Shown here one piece after another: positions 33,497-40,342 of a stretch of 64,000 nt of DNA. This DNA is from HGM11416 sp964532155. Lineage in GTDB: Bacteria; Bacillota; Clostridia; Christensenellales; Borkfalkiaceae. Below the pieces are notes generated by a model, which saw only the letters and a list, made by a program, of their open reading frames with translations, ran no database searches and was not told the origin of the DNA. How positions within the stretch are numbered: the first letter of the stretch is position 1; each line of letters opens with the position of its first letter. Both the position numbers and the translations under genes were made by a program. The DNA is taken from NCBI GenBank assembly GCA_964532155.1, contig CAZHGN010000002.1:19041-83040 (forward strand). Reading direction: 5' to 3'.

Positions 33497-34222
33497 ATGA
33501 AGAAAGTTTTTAGCGGAATAATCGAAAGAATACGCCGTGCGTTTTTGCGCGTTTTCGGAAAGAAAAAGGGCGGCACGGTGTTTTATATGAGTAACGGCGA
33601 GGCATTGCCAAAGCCGTTTACCAAGGAAGAGGAAGAGGAAAAAATCGACCGCTATTTAAACGGCGACGAGAGCGTTCGCTCGCAGCTCATAGAGCACAAT
33701 TTGCGCCTCGTCGTATACATTGCGCGTAAATTCGACAACACGGGTATCGACCTCGACGACCTTATATCTGTCGGCACGATCGGGCTTATCAAGGCGATAA
33801 ATACGTTTAACGCGGACAAAAACATTAAACTTGCCACTTACGCCTCGCGTTGTATCGAAAACGAAATACTTATGCATCTTCGTAAGGTCGTGCGGCTCAA
33901 AAGCGAAATCAGCCTCGACGAACCGCTCAACGTCGATTTCGAGGGCAACGAACTGCTCTTATCCGACGTTCTCGGAACCGACGGCGATTGCGTTTTTACC
34001 ACTATCGAAAGTTCTGTAGACGAAGAACTCTTGGCGGCGGCGCTCGCAACGCTTCCGCCCCGCGAACGAAAGATTATGGCAATGCGTTTCGGCTTGGGTG
34101 GTTGCCCGGAAAAAACTCAAAAAGAGGTCGCCGACATGCTCGGCATTTCTCAGTCGTACATATCGCGGCTCGAAAAGAAAATCGTTTTAAAGCTTCGCCG
34201 AGAGATGAATAAAATGAATTAA
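33497..34222 (+). CDS. sigE: RNA polymerase sporulation sigma factor sigma-E
   Basis: Mother-cell-specific sigma factor, made as an inactive precursor. The 241-residue protein has a basic amphipathic pro-sequence (about residues 1-30) with the cleavage neighbourhood VFYMSNGEALPKP. Region 2 follows with LIEHNLRLVVYIARKF, DLISVGTIGLIKA and KLATYASRCIENEILMHLRK (in pieces). Region 3 contains SEISLDEPLN and region 4 LPPRERKIMAMRFGL plus the helix-turn-helix TQKEVADMLGISQSYISRLE. Its GGTGGGAAG ribosome site is 4-8 nt upstream. It ends facing glyS across a bidirectional terminator; sigG is not next to it, unlike in Bacillus. Confidence 0.95.
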   Translation: MKKVFSGIIERIRRAFLRVFGKKKGGTVFYMSNGEALPKPFTKEEEEEKIDRYLNGDESVRSQLIEHNLRLVVYIARKFDNTGIDLDDLISVGTIGLIKAINTFNADKNIKLATYASRCIENEILMHLRKVVRLKSEISLDEPLNVDFEGNELLLSDVLGTDGDCVFTTIESSVDEELLAAALATLPPRERKIMAMRFGLGGCPEKTQKEVADMLGISQSYISRLEKKIVLKLRREMNKMN

Positions 34223-34233
34223 AAAAACAACAA

Positions 34234-34276
34234 AAAACCGCGGTATAGGTCGATTATCGGCACTTACCGCGGTTTT
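34234..34276. terminator. Bidirectional terminator between sigE and glyS carrying motif copy 5
   Basis: AAAACCGCGGTA (34234-34245) pairs perfectly with TACCGCGGTTTT (34265-34276), with A-rich and T-rich flanks usable on both strands. The 19-nt loop and stem edge contain TATAGGTCGATTATCG (34244-34259), the dispersed motif in reverse orientation. Confidence 0.88.
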
Positions 34277-34290
34277 ATAACCAAACTTAA

Positions 34291-35673
34291 TCAGTTGAAC
34301 TTGATTTGTTTTTCGACAAAAGTGATAGCCTCGTCTACCGAAAGGCGAACTTGCGACATCGTGTCGCGGTCGCGCAGGGTAACCGTTCCGTCCTCTAACG
34401 TATCGAAGTCGACGGTTAAGCAGTAGGGGGTACCGATTTCGTCCTGACGGCGATAGCGTTTACCGATAGAACCCGCCTCGTCGTAGGTGCACATAAACTC
34501 TTTGGAAAGCTTTGCGTAAATTTCGCGCGCCTTTTCCGAAAGGTTCTTTTGCAAGGGGAGAACGGCAACTTTATACGCCGCGATTGCGGGGTGGAAGTGC
34601 ATAACGACTCTCTTATCGCCGCCCTCGAGCTCCTCTTCGTCGTACGCTTCGGAAAGAAGCGCGAGCATCAGGCGGTCGGCGCCGATAGAGTATTCGATAA
34701 CGTACGGAACGTATTTTTCGTTGGTGTACGGATCGACGTAGAGCATACTCTTGCCCGAGTATTCTTGATGGCGCGAAAGGTCGAAGTCGGTTCTGTTATG
34801 AATACCGTTAAGCTCGGACCAGCCGATGGGGAAAAGGTACTGTATATCGCACGCCGCTTTAGCGTAGTGCGCGAGTTTTTCGTGGTCTTTAAAGCGCAAG
34901 TGGTTTTCGTTTATGCCGAGATCCAAAAGGAATTTTTCGGCTTTAGCCTTATACGCCTCGTAAAATTCGTGGTCGGTGCCTTCTTTGCAGAACCACTGAT
35001 GTTCCATTTGCTCGAACTCTATCGTGCGGAAAATGAAGTTGCCGGGGGTGATTTCGTTTCTGAACGCTTTACCTACTTGACCGATTCCGAAAGGAACCTT
35101 TGCTCGGGTGGTTCGTTGAACGTTTAGAAAGTTAACGTATTCGCCTTGCGCGGTCTCCGGGCGCAAATAAATTTTGTCTTTAGCGTCCTCGACGACTCCT
35201 CTCGACGTTTCGAACATCATGTTGAACTGACGAATGGGCGTCCAATTGTGCTTGCCGCAAATGGGGCAGTTGACGTGATGTTCTTCAATATACGCTTCCA
35301 TTTCCTCGTTGGTCATGGCGTCGGGATTGACTTCGCCGTGCGAGTGCGCTTCGATGAGCTGATCGGCGCGGTGACGGCTTTTGCATTCCTTGCAGTCCAT
35401 TTTGGGATCGGAAAAAGACGCCGTGTGTCCGCTCGCTTCCCATACTCTCGAGTTCATTAAAATGGCGGCGTCGAGTCCGTAGGTGTTGTCGCTTTCCTGA
35501 ACGAACCTTTTCCACCAACAACGCTTGACGTTGTTTTTGAGTTCTACGCCCACGGGGCCGTAGTCCCAAGTATTTCCCATTCCGCCGTAAATATCGCTTC
35601 CGGGGAAAATAATTCCGCGTGCCTTGCACAGGTTGACGAGTTTATCCATCGTAACCGCTCTTTTCTCTTCCAT
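34291..35673 (-). CDS. glyS: Glycyl-tRNA synthetase (single-chain, dimeric type)
   Basis: Class II synthetase of the alpha-2 (eukaryote/archaea-like) form found in many Gram-positives, 460 residues. Start region VTMDKLVNLCKARGIIFPGSD (pieces MDKLVNLC, GIIFPGSDIYGG) is typical. It has zinc-type cysteines CKEC and CPIC, class II motif 2 region (GIGQVGKAFRNEITP, FEQMEHQWF) and motif 3 IEYSIGADRLMLALL. The C-terminal anticodon domain has AVLPLQKNL, GSIGKRYRRQDEIGTPYC and VTLRDRDTMSQVR. ATG 35673 has AAGGTG 5 nt upstream; an open frame reaching 35760 lacks this and adds Arg/Lys-rich residues. A leader of about 130 nt shows no T-box. Confidence 0.95.
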   Translation of the reverse strand: MEEKRAVTMDKLVNLCKARGIIFPGSDIYGGMGNTWDYGPVGVELKNNVKRCWWKRFVQESDNTYGLDAAILMNSRVWEASGHTASFSDPKMDCKECKSRHRADQLIEAHSHGEVNPDAMTNEEMEAYIEEHHVNCPICGKHNWTPIRQFNMMFETSRGVVEDAKDKIYLRPETAQGEYVNFLNVQRTTRAKVPFGIGQVGKAFRNEITPGNFIFRTIEFEQMEHQWFCKEGTDHEFYEAYKAKAEKFLLDLGINENHLRFKDHEKLAHYAKAACDIQYLFPIGWSELNGIHNRTDFDLSRHQEYSGKSMLYVDPYTNEKYVPYVIEYSIGADRLMLALLSEAYDEEELEGGDKRVVMHFHPAIAAYKVAVLPLQKNLSEKAREIYAKLSKEFMCTYDEAGSIGKRYRRQDEIGTPYCLTVDFDTLEDGTVTLRDRDTMSQVRLSVDEAITFVEKQIKFN

Positions 35674-35810
35674 AAAACACCTTGCCTTATAAAATCGGGC
35701 TCTTGCCCGTGCCGTTTTCGCCGTTTTTGCATAGCGCTTTCGTCGTTTGTTACGCCGCACTTTACAACGTGCTTTCGGTCGAAAACGTATCGATTTATAT
35801 TATAGTAATA

Positions 35811-35839
35811 ATTTTATCTTTATTTTAAATAAAAGTCAA
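35811..35839 (-). promoter_or_regulatory. Sigma-A-type promoter for glyS
   Basis: On the minus strand TTGACT, 17-bp spacer, TAAAAT; the TTGACT complement is at 35834-35839. Confidence 0.72.
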
Positions 35840-35925
35840 CGCTTTTAACGCTCATTTCGTCGACAAAACGTTTTTAAGCATATTTTTTTAATAATCGTTT
35901 TAATGGTCATTTTTTCAAAATATGC

Positions 35926-35942
35926 CGATAATCGACCTATAG
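35926..35942 (+). repeat. Dispersed 17-bp motif, copy 6 (exact)
   Basis: CGATAATCGACCTATAG in the intergenic region between divergent glyS and the small membrane protein gene, bracketed by GCC...GGC. It is upstream of both genes, so this copy cannot be a gene-end terminator. Confidence 0.78.
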
Positions 35943-35975
35943 GCGCAGTTATTGAAATTTTTTTAAGAAAATCGC

Positions 35976-36004
35976 TTGCAAAAGTCAAACGTACATGGTA
36001 TACT
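35976..36004 (+). promoter_or_regulatory. Sigma-A-type promoter for the 36031 gene
   Basis: TTGCAA (35976-35981), 17-bp spacer, TATACT (35999-36004). It supports the start at 36031 rather than an ATG at 35995 that lies inside the promoter. Confidence 0.7.
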
Positions 36005-36030
36005 TAAACAAAACAAAACGGAGGGATGTT

Positions 36031-36537
36031 ATGGCTAAAAAGAAATCATCCAAAAAAAACAAACGGTTAATTCAACTCATCACGTTTGCCGCCGCACTTT
36101 TCGGCATTGCCGCCGTGTGCATGGGCTTTGTGAAATTCGTTACGTACGATGGTGAGCTTCTCAATTTTGACGTGAACGGTTTTCAAACGGCGTTCGGCTA
36201 TTCCGAAACTAAAAGCGGATTAGGTTTGAGCGTAACCGCTAATTATCTTGCATTCTCGTTTATGAATTTGTTGCCGTTTATTTGCGCGCTTTTCGGTACG
36301 CTTTTGGTTTTGGGCGGCTTGTTCGGCAAAAGCGGTTTTTTGACTAACGTCATCGCGCTTGCCCTTTTCGTCGTCGCGGCGGTTTTCTTCTTCCTTTCGC
36401 CGTCGATGATCGTTCTTGTCGAAGATAGTCCTCTTAATGCGGAGAATTTCTCTCTTGCTATCGGGGCGATTCTTGCGGGCTCTTTTTCCGCCGCGTCGGC
36501 TTGCCTTATGCTCGGCAAATGGTATCTTAAGGGTTAA
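36031..36537 (+). CDS. Small four-helix membrane protein of unknown function
   Basis: I do not recognise the family. The 168-residue protein has a very basic N-terminus (MAKKKSSKKNKR) followed by about four membrane segments: ITFAAALFGIAAVCMGFV, FMNLLPFICALFGTLLVLGG, NVIALALFVVAAVFFFL and SLAIGAILAGSFSAASACLM. Between the first two lies a roughly 45-residue loop with GELLNFDVNGFQTAFGYSE, possibly outside the cell. The architecture resembles many uncharacterised Clostridia membrane proteins. ATG 36031 has GGAGGG at proper spacing. It is monocistronic, bounded upstream by its own promoter and downstream by hairpins. Confidence 0.8.
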   Translation: MAKKKSSKKNKRLIQLITFAAALFGIAAVCMGFVKFVTYDGELLNFDVNGFQTAFGYSETKSGLGLSVTANYLAFSFMNLLPFICALFGTLLVLGGLFGKSGFLTNVIALALFVVAAVFFFLSPSMIVLVEDSPLNAENFSLAIGAILAGSFSAASACLMLGKWYLKG

Positions 36538-36550
36538 TTAATACTTATAA

Positions 36551-36639
36551 AAAAAATATGCGTGCTTTTAAAGTGGGCGCAATTAAAAACAATTGCGCGT
36601 GCATTTAAAGCAGCGCGCACGGAAAAATACATATTTTTT
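36551..36639. repeat. Long segmented inverted repeat
   Basis: An 89-bp segment folds on itself: AAAAAATATG (36551-36560) with CATATTTTTT (36630-36639), CGTGC with GCACG, TGCTTTTAAA with TTTAAAGCA, and a tip GCGCAATT-aaaaac-AATTGCGC. It follows the membrane-protein gene and precedes a plain terminator. It could be a terminator, a miniature palindromic element or a small structured RNA. Confidence 0.6.
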
Positions 36640-36640
36640 G

Positions 36641-36670
36641 CGGCGAGGAACTTAACCCCGCCGTTTTTTT
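36641..36670 (+). terminator. Intrinsic terminator, short GC stem
   Basis: CGGCG...CGCCG (with GGGG/CCCC-like neighbours) followed by TTTTTTT. It probably ends the 36031 transcript. Confidence 0.7.
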
Positions 36671-36783
36671 GTGTCATTGCATATAAAAAGCGACTTTACG
36701 CGAGCATAGCAGTCGCTTAAATAAATGCATTTTAAGTAGGTTCTATAATAAATATGGGGGTGTGCCCGATAGGAAAAAAGTTT

Positions 36784-36816
36784 AACGGCGGCAACCTTTT
36801 AAGCTGCCGCCGTTAT
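36784..36816 (-). terminator. Terminator after the AraC-type gene
   Basis: AACGGCGGCA and TGCCGCCGTT form a perfect 10-bp stem; read on the minus strand it is followed by AAACTTTTTT. Confidence 0.8.
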
Positions 36817-36823
36817 AATTAAA

Positions 36824-37741
36824 CTATTTGTTTGTTTTGGAATGGCGGCGAAAGACTTTTGGCGTCATGTTGGTTGCTTGTTCGAAGGCGTGCGTGAAGT
36901 GCGATGAGTCGAAGAAGCCGCACTCTTGCGCGATGAACGAAATCGATTTATCTGTGGAAGAAAGCATCGACGTTGCGTGCGAAATGCGGATTTTTTTAAG
37001 ATACTCCATAGGCGAGGTGTTAAACACCTTTTTAAAATATCTATAATAAGTCGGGGTGGACATATTGACGATTTTGCTTAAGTCGTCGACGGTGATTTTG
37101 GAAGCGTAGTTTTCTTCCATATATTGCGTAGTTTTTAAAATAACGTAGTCGGCGGCTTTGTCGTCCGTTTTGCTGCCCTCGGCGTATTTTTTTGCCGTGA
37201 GTTTTGCGAGTTTTATAAGCAAGCAAACTGATTTCAGATCGAAAAGAACGCCGTCGTTTTCCTTTTTGTCGTCGATTGCGATGAGTTCGTTTAGGTCGGT
37301 AGAAATCTCGGCGAGTTCGCCCTTGCTGAGGTTGATATTGAGCGACATACTGCTAAACGCCTGACGAATTTGCGGTTCGATCTCGAACAGAATTTTAATT
37401 CCCGAGTAGGCGGACAGCTGGTTATCATAATCCTTAAGAATATGGTTTTTAATGATAAGGTGAAAGATCTTCGCGTTTTTTTCGTTAGTCCAATATCCGT
37501 GTTCGAAGTAGGGCGGGATCATAAAGACGTCGCCGATTTTAGCCGGGTGGCTCTTATTATTAAAGTAATGTATACATTCACCCTGAATGACGATATTAAG
37601 TTCGTAATAGTTATGCGAATGCATAGGTACGGGGAAGCGCGTATGGTTATACGCGTAGCCTTGCGAAAAGGACGACTCGTTGTCTAAGGTATAAAACGGA
37701 TTTTCGCTTCGTTCAAGTTTTTTCGGATAATTCTTAATCAT
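36824..37741 (-). CDS. AraC/XylS-family transcriptional regulator
   Basis: A 305-residue regulator with an N-terminal cupin-like sensing domain (PMHSHNYYELNIVIQGECIHY in pieces MHSHNYYELNIV and GDVFMIPPYFEHGY, about residues 40-90) and a C-terminal double helix-turn-helix AraC domain (about 205-300): ITVDDLSKIVNMSTPTYYRYFK and SISFIAQECGFFDSSHFTHAF (shortened here), ending TPKVFRRH. This class usually binds a sugar and activates a nearby operon. It diverges from the lipoprotein/ABC transporter run and is the obvious regulator of that locus (inference). ATG 37741 was preferred over 37801 because the extra residues are hydrophobic and overlap the promoter; no clear SD is present at either. Confidence 0.9.
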   Translation of the reverse strand: MIKNYPKKLERSENPFYTLDNESSFSQGYAYNHTRFPVPMHSHNYYELNIVIQGECIHYFNNKSHPAKIGDVFMIPPYFEHGYWTNEKNAKIFHLIIKNHILKDYDNQLSAYSGIKILFEIEPQIRQAFSSMSLNINLSKGELAEISTDLNELIAIDDKKENDGVLFDLKSVCLLIKLAKLTAKKYAEGSKTDDKAADYVILKTTQYMEENYASKITVDDLSKIVNMSTPTYYRYFKKVFNTSPMEYLKKIRISHATSMLSSTDKSISFIAQECGFFDSSHFTHAFEQATNMTPKVFRRHSKTNK

Positions 37742-37789
37742 AATAAAAAATGATAGCAATTTACAAAAAATTGCAATAATTATACAATT

Positions 37790-37818
37790 ATTATATCGCA
37801 TAGTGATATATAATGCAA
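37790..37818 (-). promoter_or_regulatory. Promoter for the AraC-type gene
   Basis: On the minus strand TTGCAT (37813-37818), 17-bp spacer, TATAAT (37790-37795). The surrounding sequence is AT-rich with several small palindromes that could be operators. Confidence 0.65.
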
Positions 37819-37993
37819 GTAAAATAGAAGCATAAATAGAACTTTTTCAAAAGTGATTTTTTGCAAAAAACTCAAGTGCGCGCCTAAAAGCGAGCATTAT
37901 GTTGCATGTTTGGCGTGTTTTTGCCGCAAAAAAGCAACGAAAGCGTTTGAGTATTGTTTGGTAAACGGCGCTTCCTACGCAGTAACGGTCGGC

Positions 37994-38065
37994 GCAATAT
38001 GCGGCGCAAAACCTAATGCAATATGCGGCGCAACGCCAAATGCGAAGCACGCCGCAAAACCAAGC
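37994..38065 (+). repeat. 24-bp tandem repeats, about three units
   Basis: Units start at 37994, 38018 and 38042, each 24 bp with cores GCAATATGCGGCGCAA, the same, and a diverged GCGAAGCACGCCGCAA; a partial fourth unit begins GTAATATGCG. The spacing is close to two helical turns, which would suit cooperative binding of a regulator. There are no spacers, so this is not CRISPR. Confidence 0.6.
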
Positions 38066-38240
38066 GTAATATGCGCTAACCATTATATATATAACGCGCG
38101 TGTAACCGTTTTGTATATACCTATCGTATACGCCGTACGATTAAGCAAGGGCGGCAAAGGGTATTTGCAATCGGGGCGTGGGGGCGGCAAAACTTTTGGC
38201 AAAGCAAAAGGGATGTGCCCGTAAAAACCATAAAAAATCC

Positions 38241-38277
38241 GGAAAGGCTAGCCTTTCCGTTCGTCTGCGACGAACGG
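38241..38277 (+). promoter_or_regulatory. Two back-to-back perfect hairpins in the lipoprotein-gene leader
   Basis: GGAAAGGCTAGCCTTTCC (38241-38258) is a perfect 18-bp palindrome. It shares two bases with CCGTTCGTC-tgc-GACGAACGG (38257-38277), a 9-bp stem with 3-nt loop. The SD GGAGG follows 31 nt later. They may stabilise the mRNA or bind a regulator. Confidence 0.55.
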
Positions 38278-38319
38278 AATATCCTTTATCGGTTGAAAAT
38301 AATTTTTTGGAGGAAAATT

Positions 38320-40187
38320 ATGAAAAAAGGCTTATTCAGTGTTATAACGTTATTGTTATCGCTGACATGTTCCATTGCCTGCTTCGCTTGTATCGGCGTT
38401 TCCGACTTTGACGACAGTACGTCCGACAGCAGCGTAGTGGAAGAACACACGCACGAATTTGACGGCATAGTCGTTACGACTAATCCCACCAAACTCGTTT
38501 ATACAGCAAAAGAGACCTTTGACATAACCGGCATACAAGTTTCTAAACATTGTACGCTTGAAGAATGCGAGGGGGAAGAGATTACCGAAGGCGTAACCTT
38601 TGAGTATGAAAAAGAAGGAGCGACTTATCTTACCGGCGACATGACCAAGGTTGTAATAAAGGCGTTGGACTATACGACCGACCTTGCGATAACCGTCAAT
38701 AAGATCGAGGTTGATTTGCCCGAAGTCGAAGACGTAGAATACACCGGTTCGGCTATTACCGCTACCGTTCCCGATAGCGATCTTTACGACGTTACCGAAA
38801 ACGTCGGTGGAACGGCTGTCGGCGAATACGAGGTTAAACTCACTCTTAAAGATTCCGTAAACTATAAGTTTAAAGACGTTGAGGGCGCCGTTGCAACCGT
38901 TAAGTACAACGTAACCAAAATTTCGAACACGGTTACCTTGGAAGACGTTGCCGCTATCAACTGCGGCGGAACGCCTGCTCTCTCCGCAACCGCGTTGCAA
39001 GAAGCTGTTATTAGTTACGTATATTCCACGGCGGAAGACGGCGAATACACCGCAACCATAGAGGGCGGTTTTGTTGAAGGCACTTATTACGTAAAAGCGC
39101 TTGCCGCCGAAACCGATAGCTACAAGGCTACTTACTCTGCGGCTAAGAGCTTTACCGTTGCTCATAAACTCGCTTCGTGGAACACCGAAGGTGCGGACGA
39201 AGACGTAGCGCTCTGTAAATGCGGCGCTACCCTTACCGAAAAGTTCAGCAAAAAGGTTACCGCGGGCCGTCAAGACGTTGTTTTAACCGCTACGACGAGC
39301 GCAATCGTTCTTACCGGCGTAAGCGACTACGCAAGCGTTAAATCTGTCAAATACGGCGAAATCTCGCTCGGTACCAATATCGCGAACCTCGATAAGACTG
39401 CCGAGGCGCTTGCCGATGCCGTTCACGGCGAACAGAACTTGACCGTTGTCGTTGTCGATTCTTACGGATTAGATCACACGATCACCGTTCCCGTAACGAT
39501 CGTAACCGACTCGTTCTCTACTGTTGATGACATCATTGCTAATATAGGCTATCACGTTCACGAATCCGGCAAAACGCACGAGGGTAAATATTATACTCTT
39601 GCCGGCAATATTAGTTATTCCGGCAACTATGCTTGTTATAAACAAGGTACTACCGATGCAATAGGCGGTCAAGGTAACAACCACGGTTTTGCCGGTACGT
39701 TTGACGGAAGAAATTATACGATTACCGGCGGTAATTTCTATGGCGGCGGATTATTCGGCGCGCTGTCTGGTGCGACGGTTAAAAATATTAAGTTTGCACA
39801 AGTAAATCCCGTTGGTTGCAACAGAACGCTTATTGCGGCTTCGATTTGGAATTCTGTACTCGAAAATATCGAGATTAATACTTACACTGCGACAATTACC
39901 GATCCCGGTATTTATTTCGGTGTTATATCAAGCGGACATTGCGTTAATTCTACGCTTAAAGATATCACTATTAATATGGGGGACTCTGTCGTTCCTTGGA
40001 TATTCGGAAAAGGATTCGGCAACACGGATGCCGGTTCTCTCACATTCGATAACGTCAGCATAAAGGCAAAATCAGTCGGTTGTTTGACTATGCATTCAAG
40101 TACCGGTGTAAAGCTTTACTTCGGCGACGTATCCGGCGTTAAGTTTAACTTCAGCGGAACGGTCATCGATGCACCTGCAGATGAAAT
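38320..40187 (+). CDS. Lipoprotein with beta-helix-like modules, N-terminal part (split by false gap)
   Basis: First 622 codons of a gene that continues at 40288. GGAGG precedes the ATG. MKKGLFSVITLLLSLTCSIAC is a lipoprotein signal peptide with lipidated Cys at about 21 or 24. Residues 45-300 look like Ig-like/MBG-type beta domains (VDLPEVEDVEYTGSAI, GEYEVKLTLKDS). From about residue 316 (GRQDVV) the first large module begins, containing FAGTFDGRNYTITGG and GGLFGALSGATVKNIKF, the pattern of GLUG/right-handed beta-helix surface proteins. Removing 155 bases at the gap restores one frame with the downstream part. Likely a glycan-binding or adhesive surface protein; no catalytic motif seen. It heads the transporter run. 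Confidence 0.8.
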
Positions 40188-40342
40188 NNNNNNNNNNNNN
40201 NNNNNNNNNNNNNNNNNNNNNNNNNNNNNNNNNNNNNNNNNNNNNNNNNNNNNNNNNNNNNNNNNNNNNNNNNNNNNNNNNNNNNNNCCGGCGTTAAGTT
40301 TAACTTCAGCGGAACGGTCATCGATGCACCTGCAGATGAAAT
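40133..40342. other. Assembly artefact: 100-N gap flanked by a 55-bp exact duplicate
   Basis: Bases 40133-40187 and 40288-40342 are identical over 55 bp and are separated by exactly 100 Ns (40188-40287). Collapsing the duplicate and the gap joins the two open frames in phase. This is two contig ends sharing one k-mer, not a biological repeat. Confidence 0.93.

Larger units (their letters stand above)
37819..38319. other. Control region between regulator and surface-glycan genes
   Basis: No convincing gene. It holds 24-bp tandem repeats, an AT-rich TATATATATAA patch (around 38085) and twin hairpins next to the first SD. No clear -35/-10 pair for the + strand operon was found; an activator-dependent promoter is likely. 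Confidence 0.5.

Noticed and set aside
37936..37951. Possible CcpA cre site (AACGAAAGCGTTTGAG)
   Set aside because: Only about 10 of 14 consensus positions match, and several key ends are wrong.
37994..38065. Possible CRISPR array
   Set aside because: Repeats are directly abutting and degenerate with no spacers, and no cas genes are present.
37853..38224. 123-codon frame containing eight-residue repeats such as AICGAKPN
   Set aside because: The repeats are DNA-level tandem repeats in an intergenic region; there is no SD and the rest of the frame looks random.
38215..38319. Upstream extension of the lipoprotein gene to ATG 38215
   Set aside because: It would read through both leader hairpins; the ATG at 38320 has GGAGG and begins a proper lipoprotein signal peptide.
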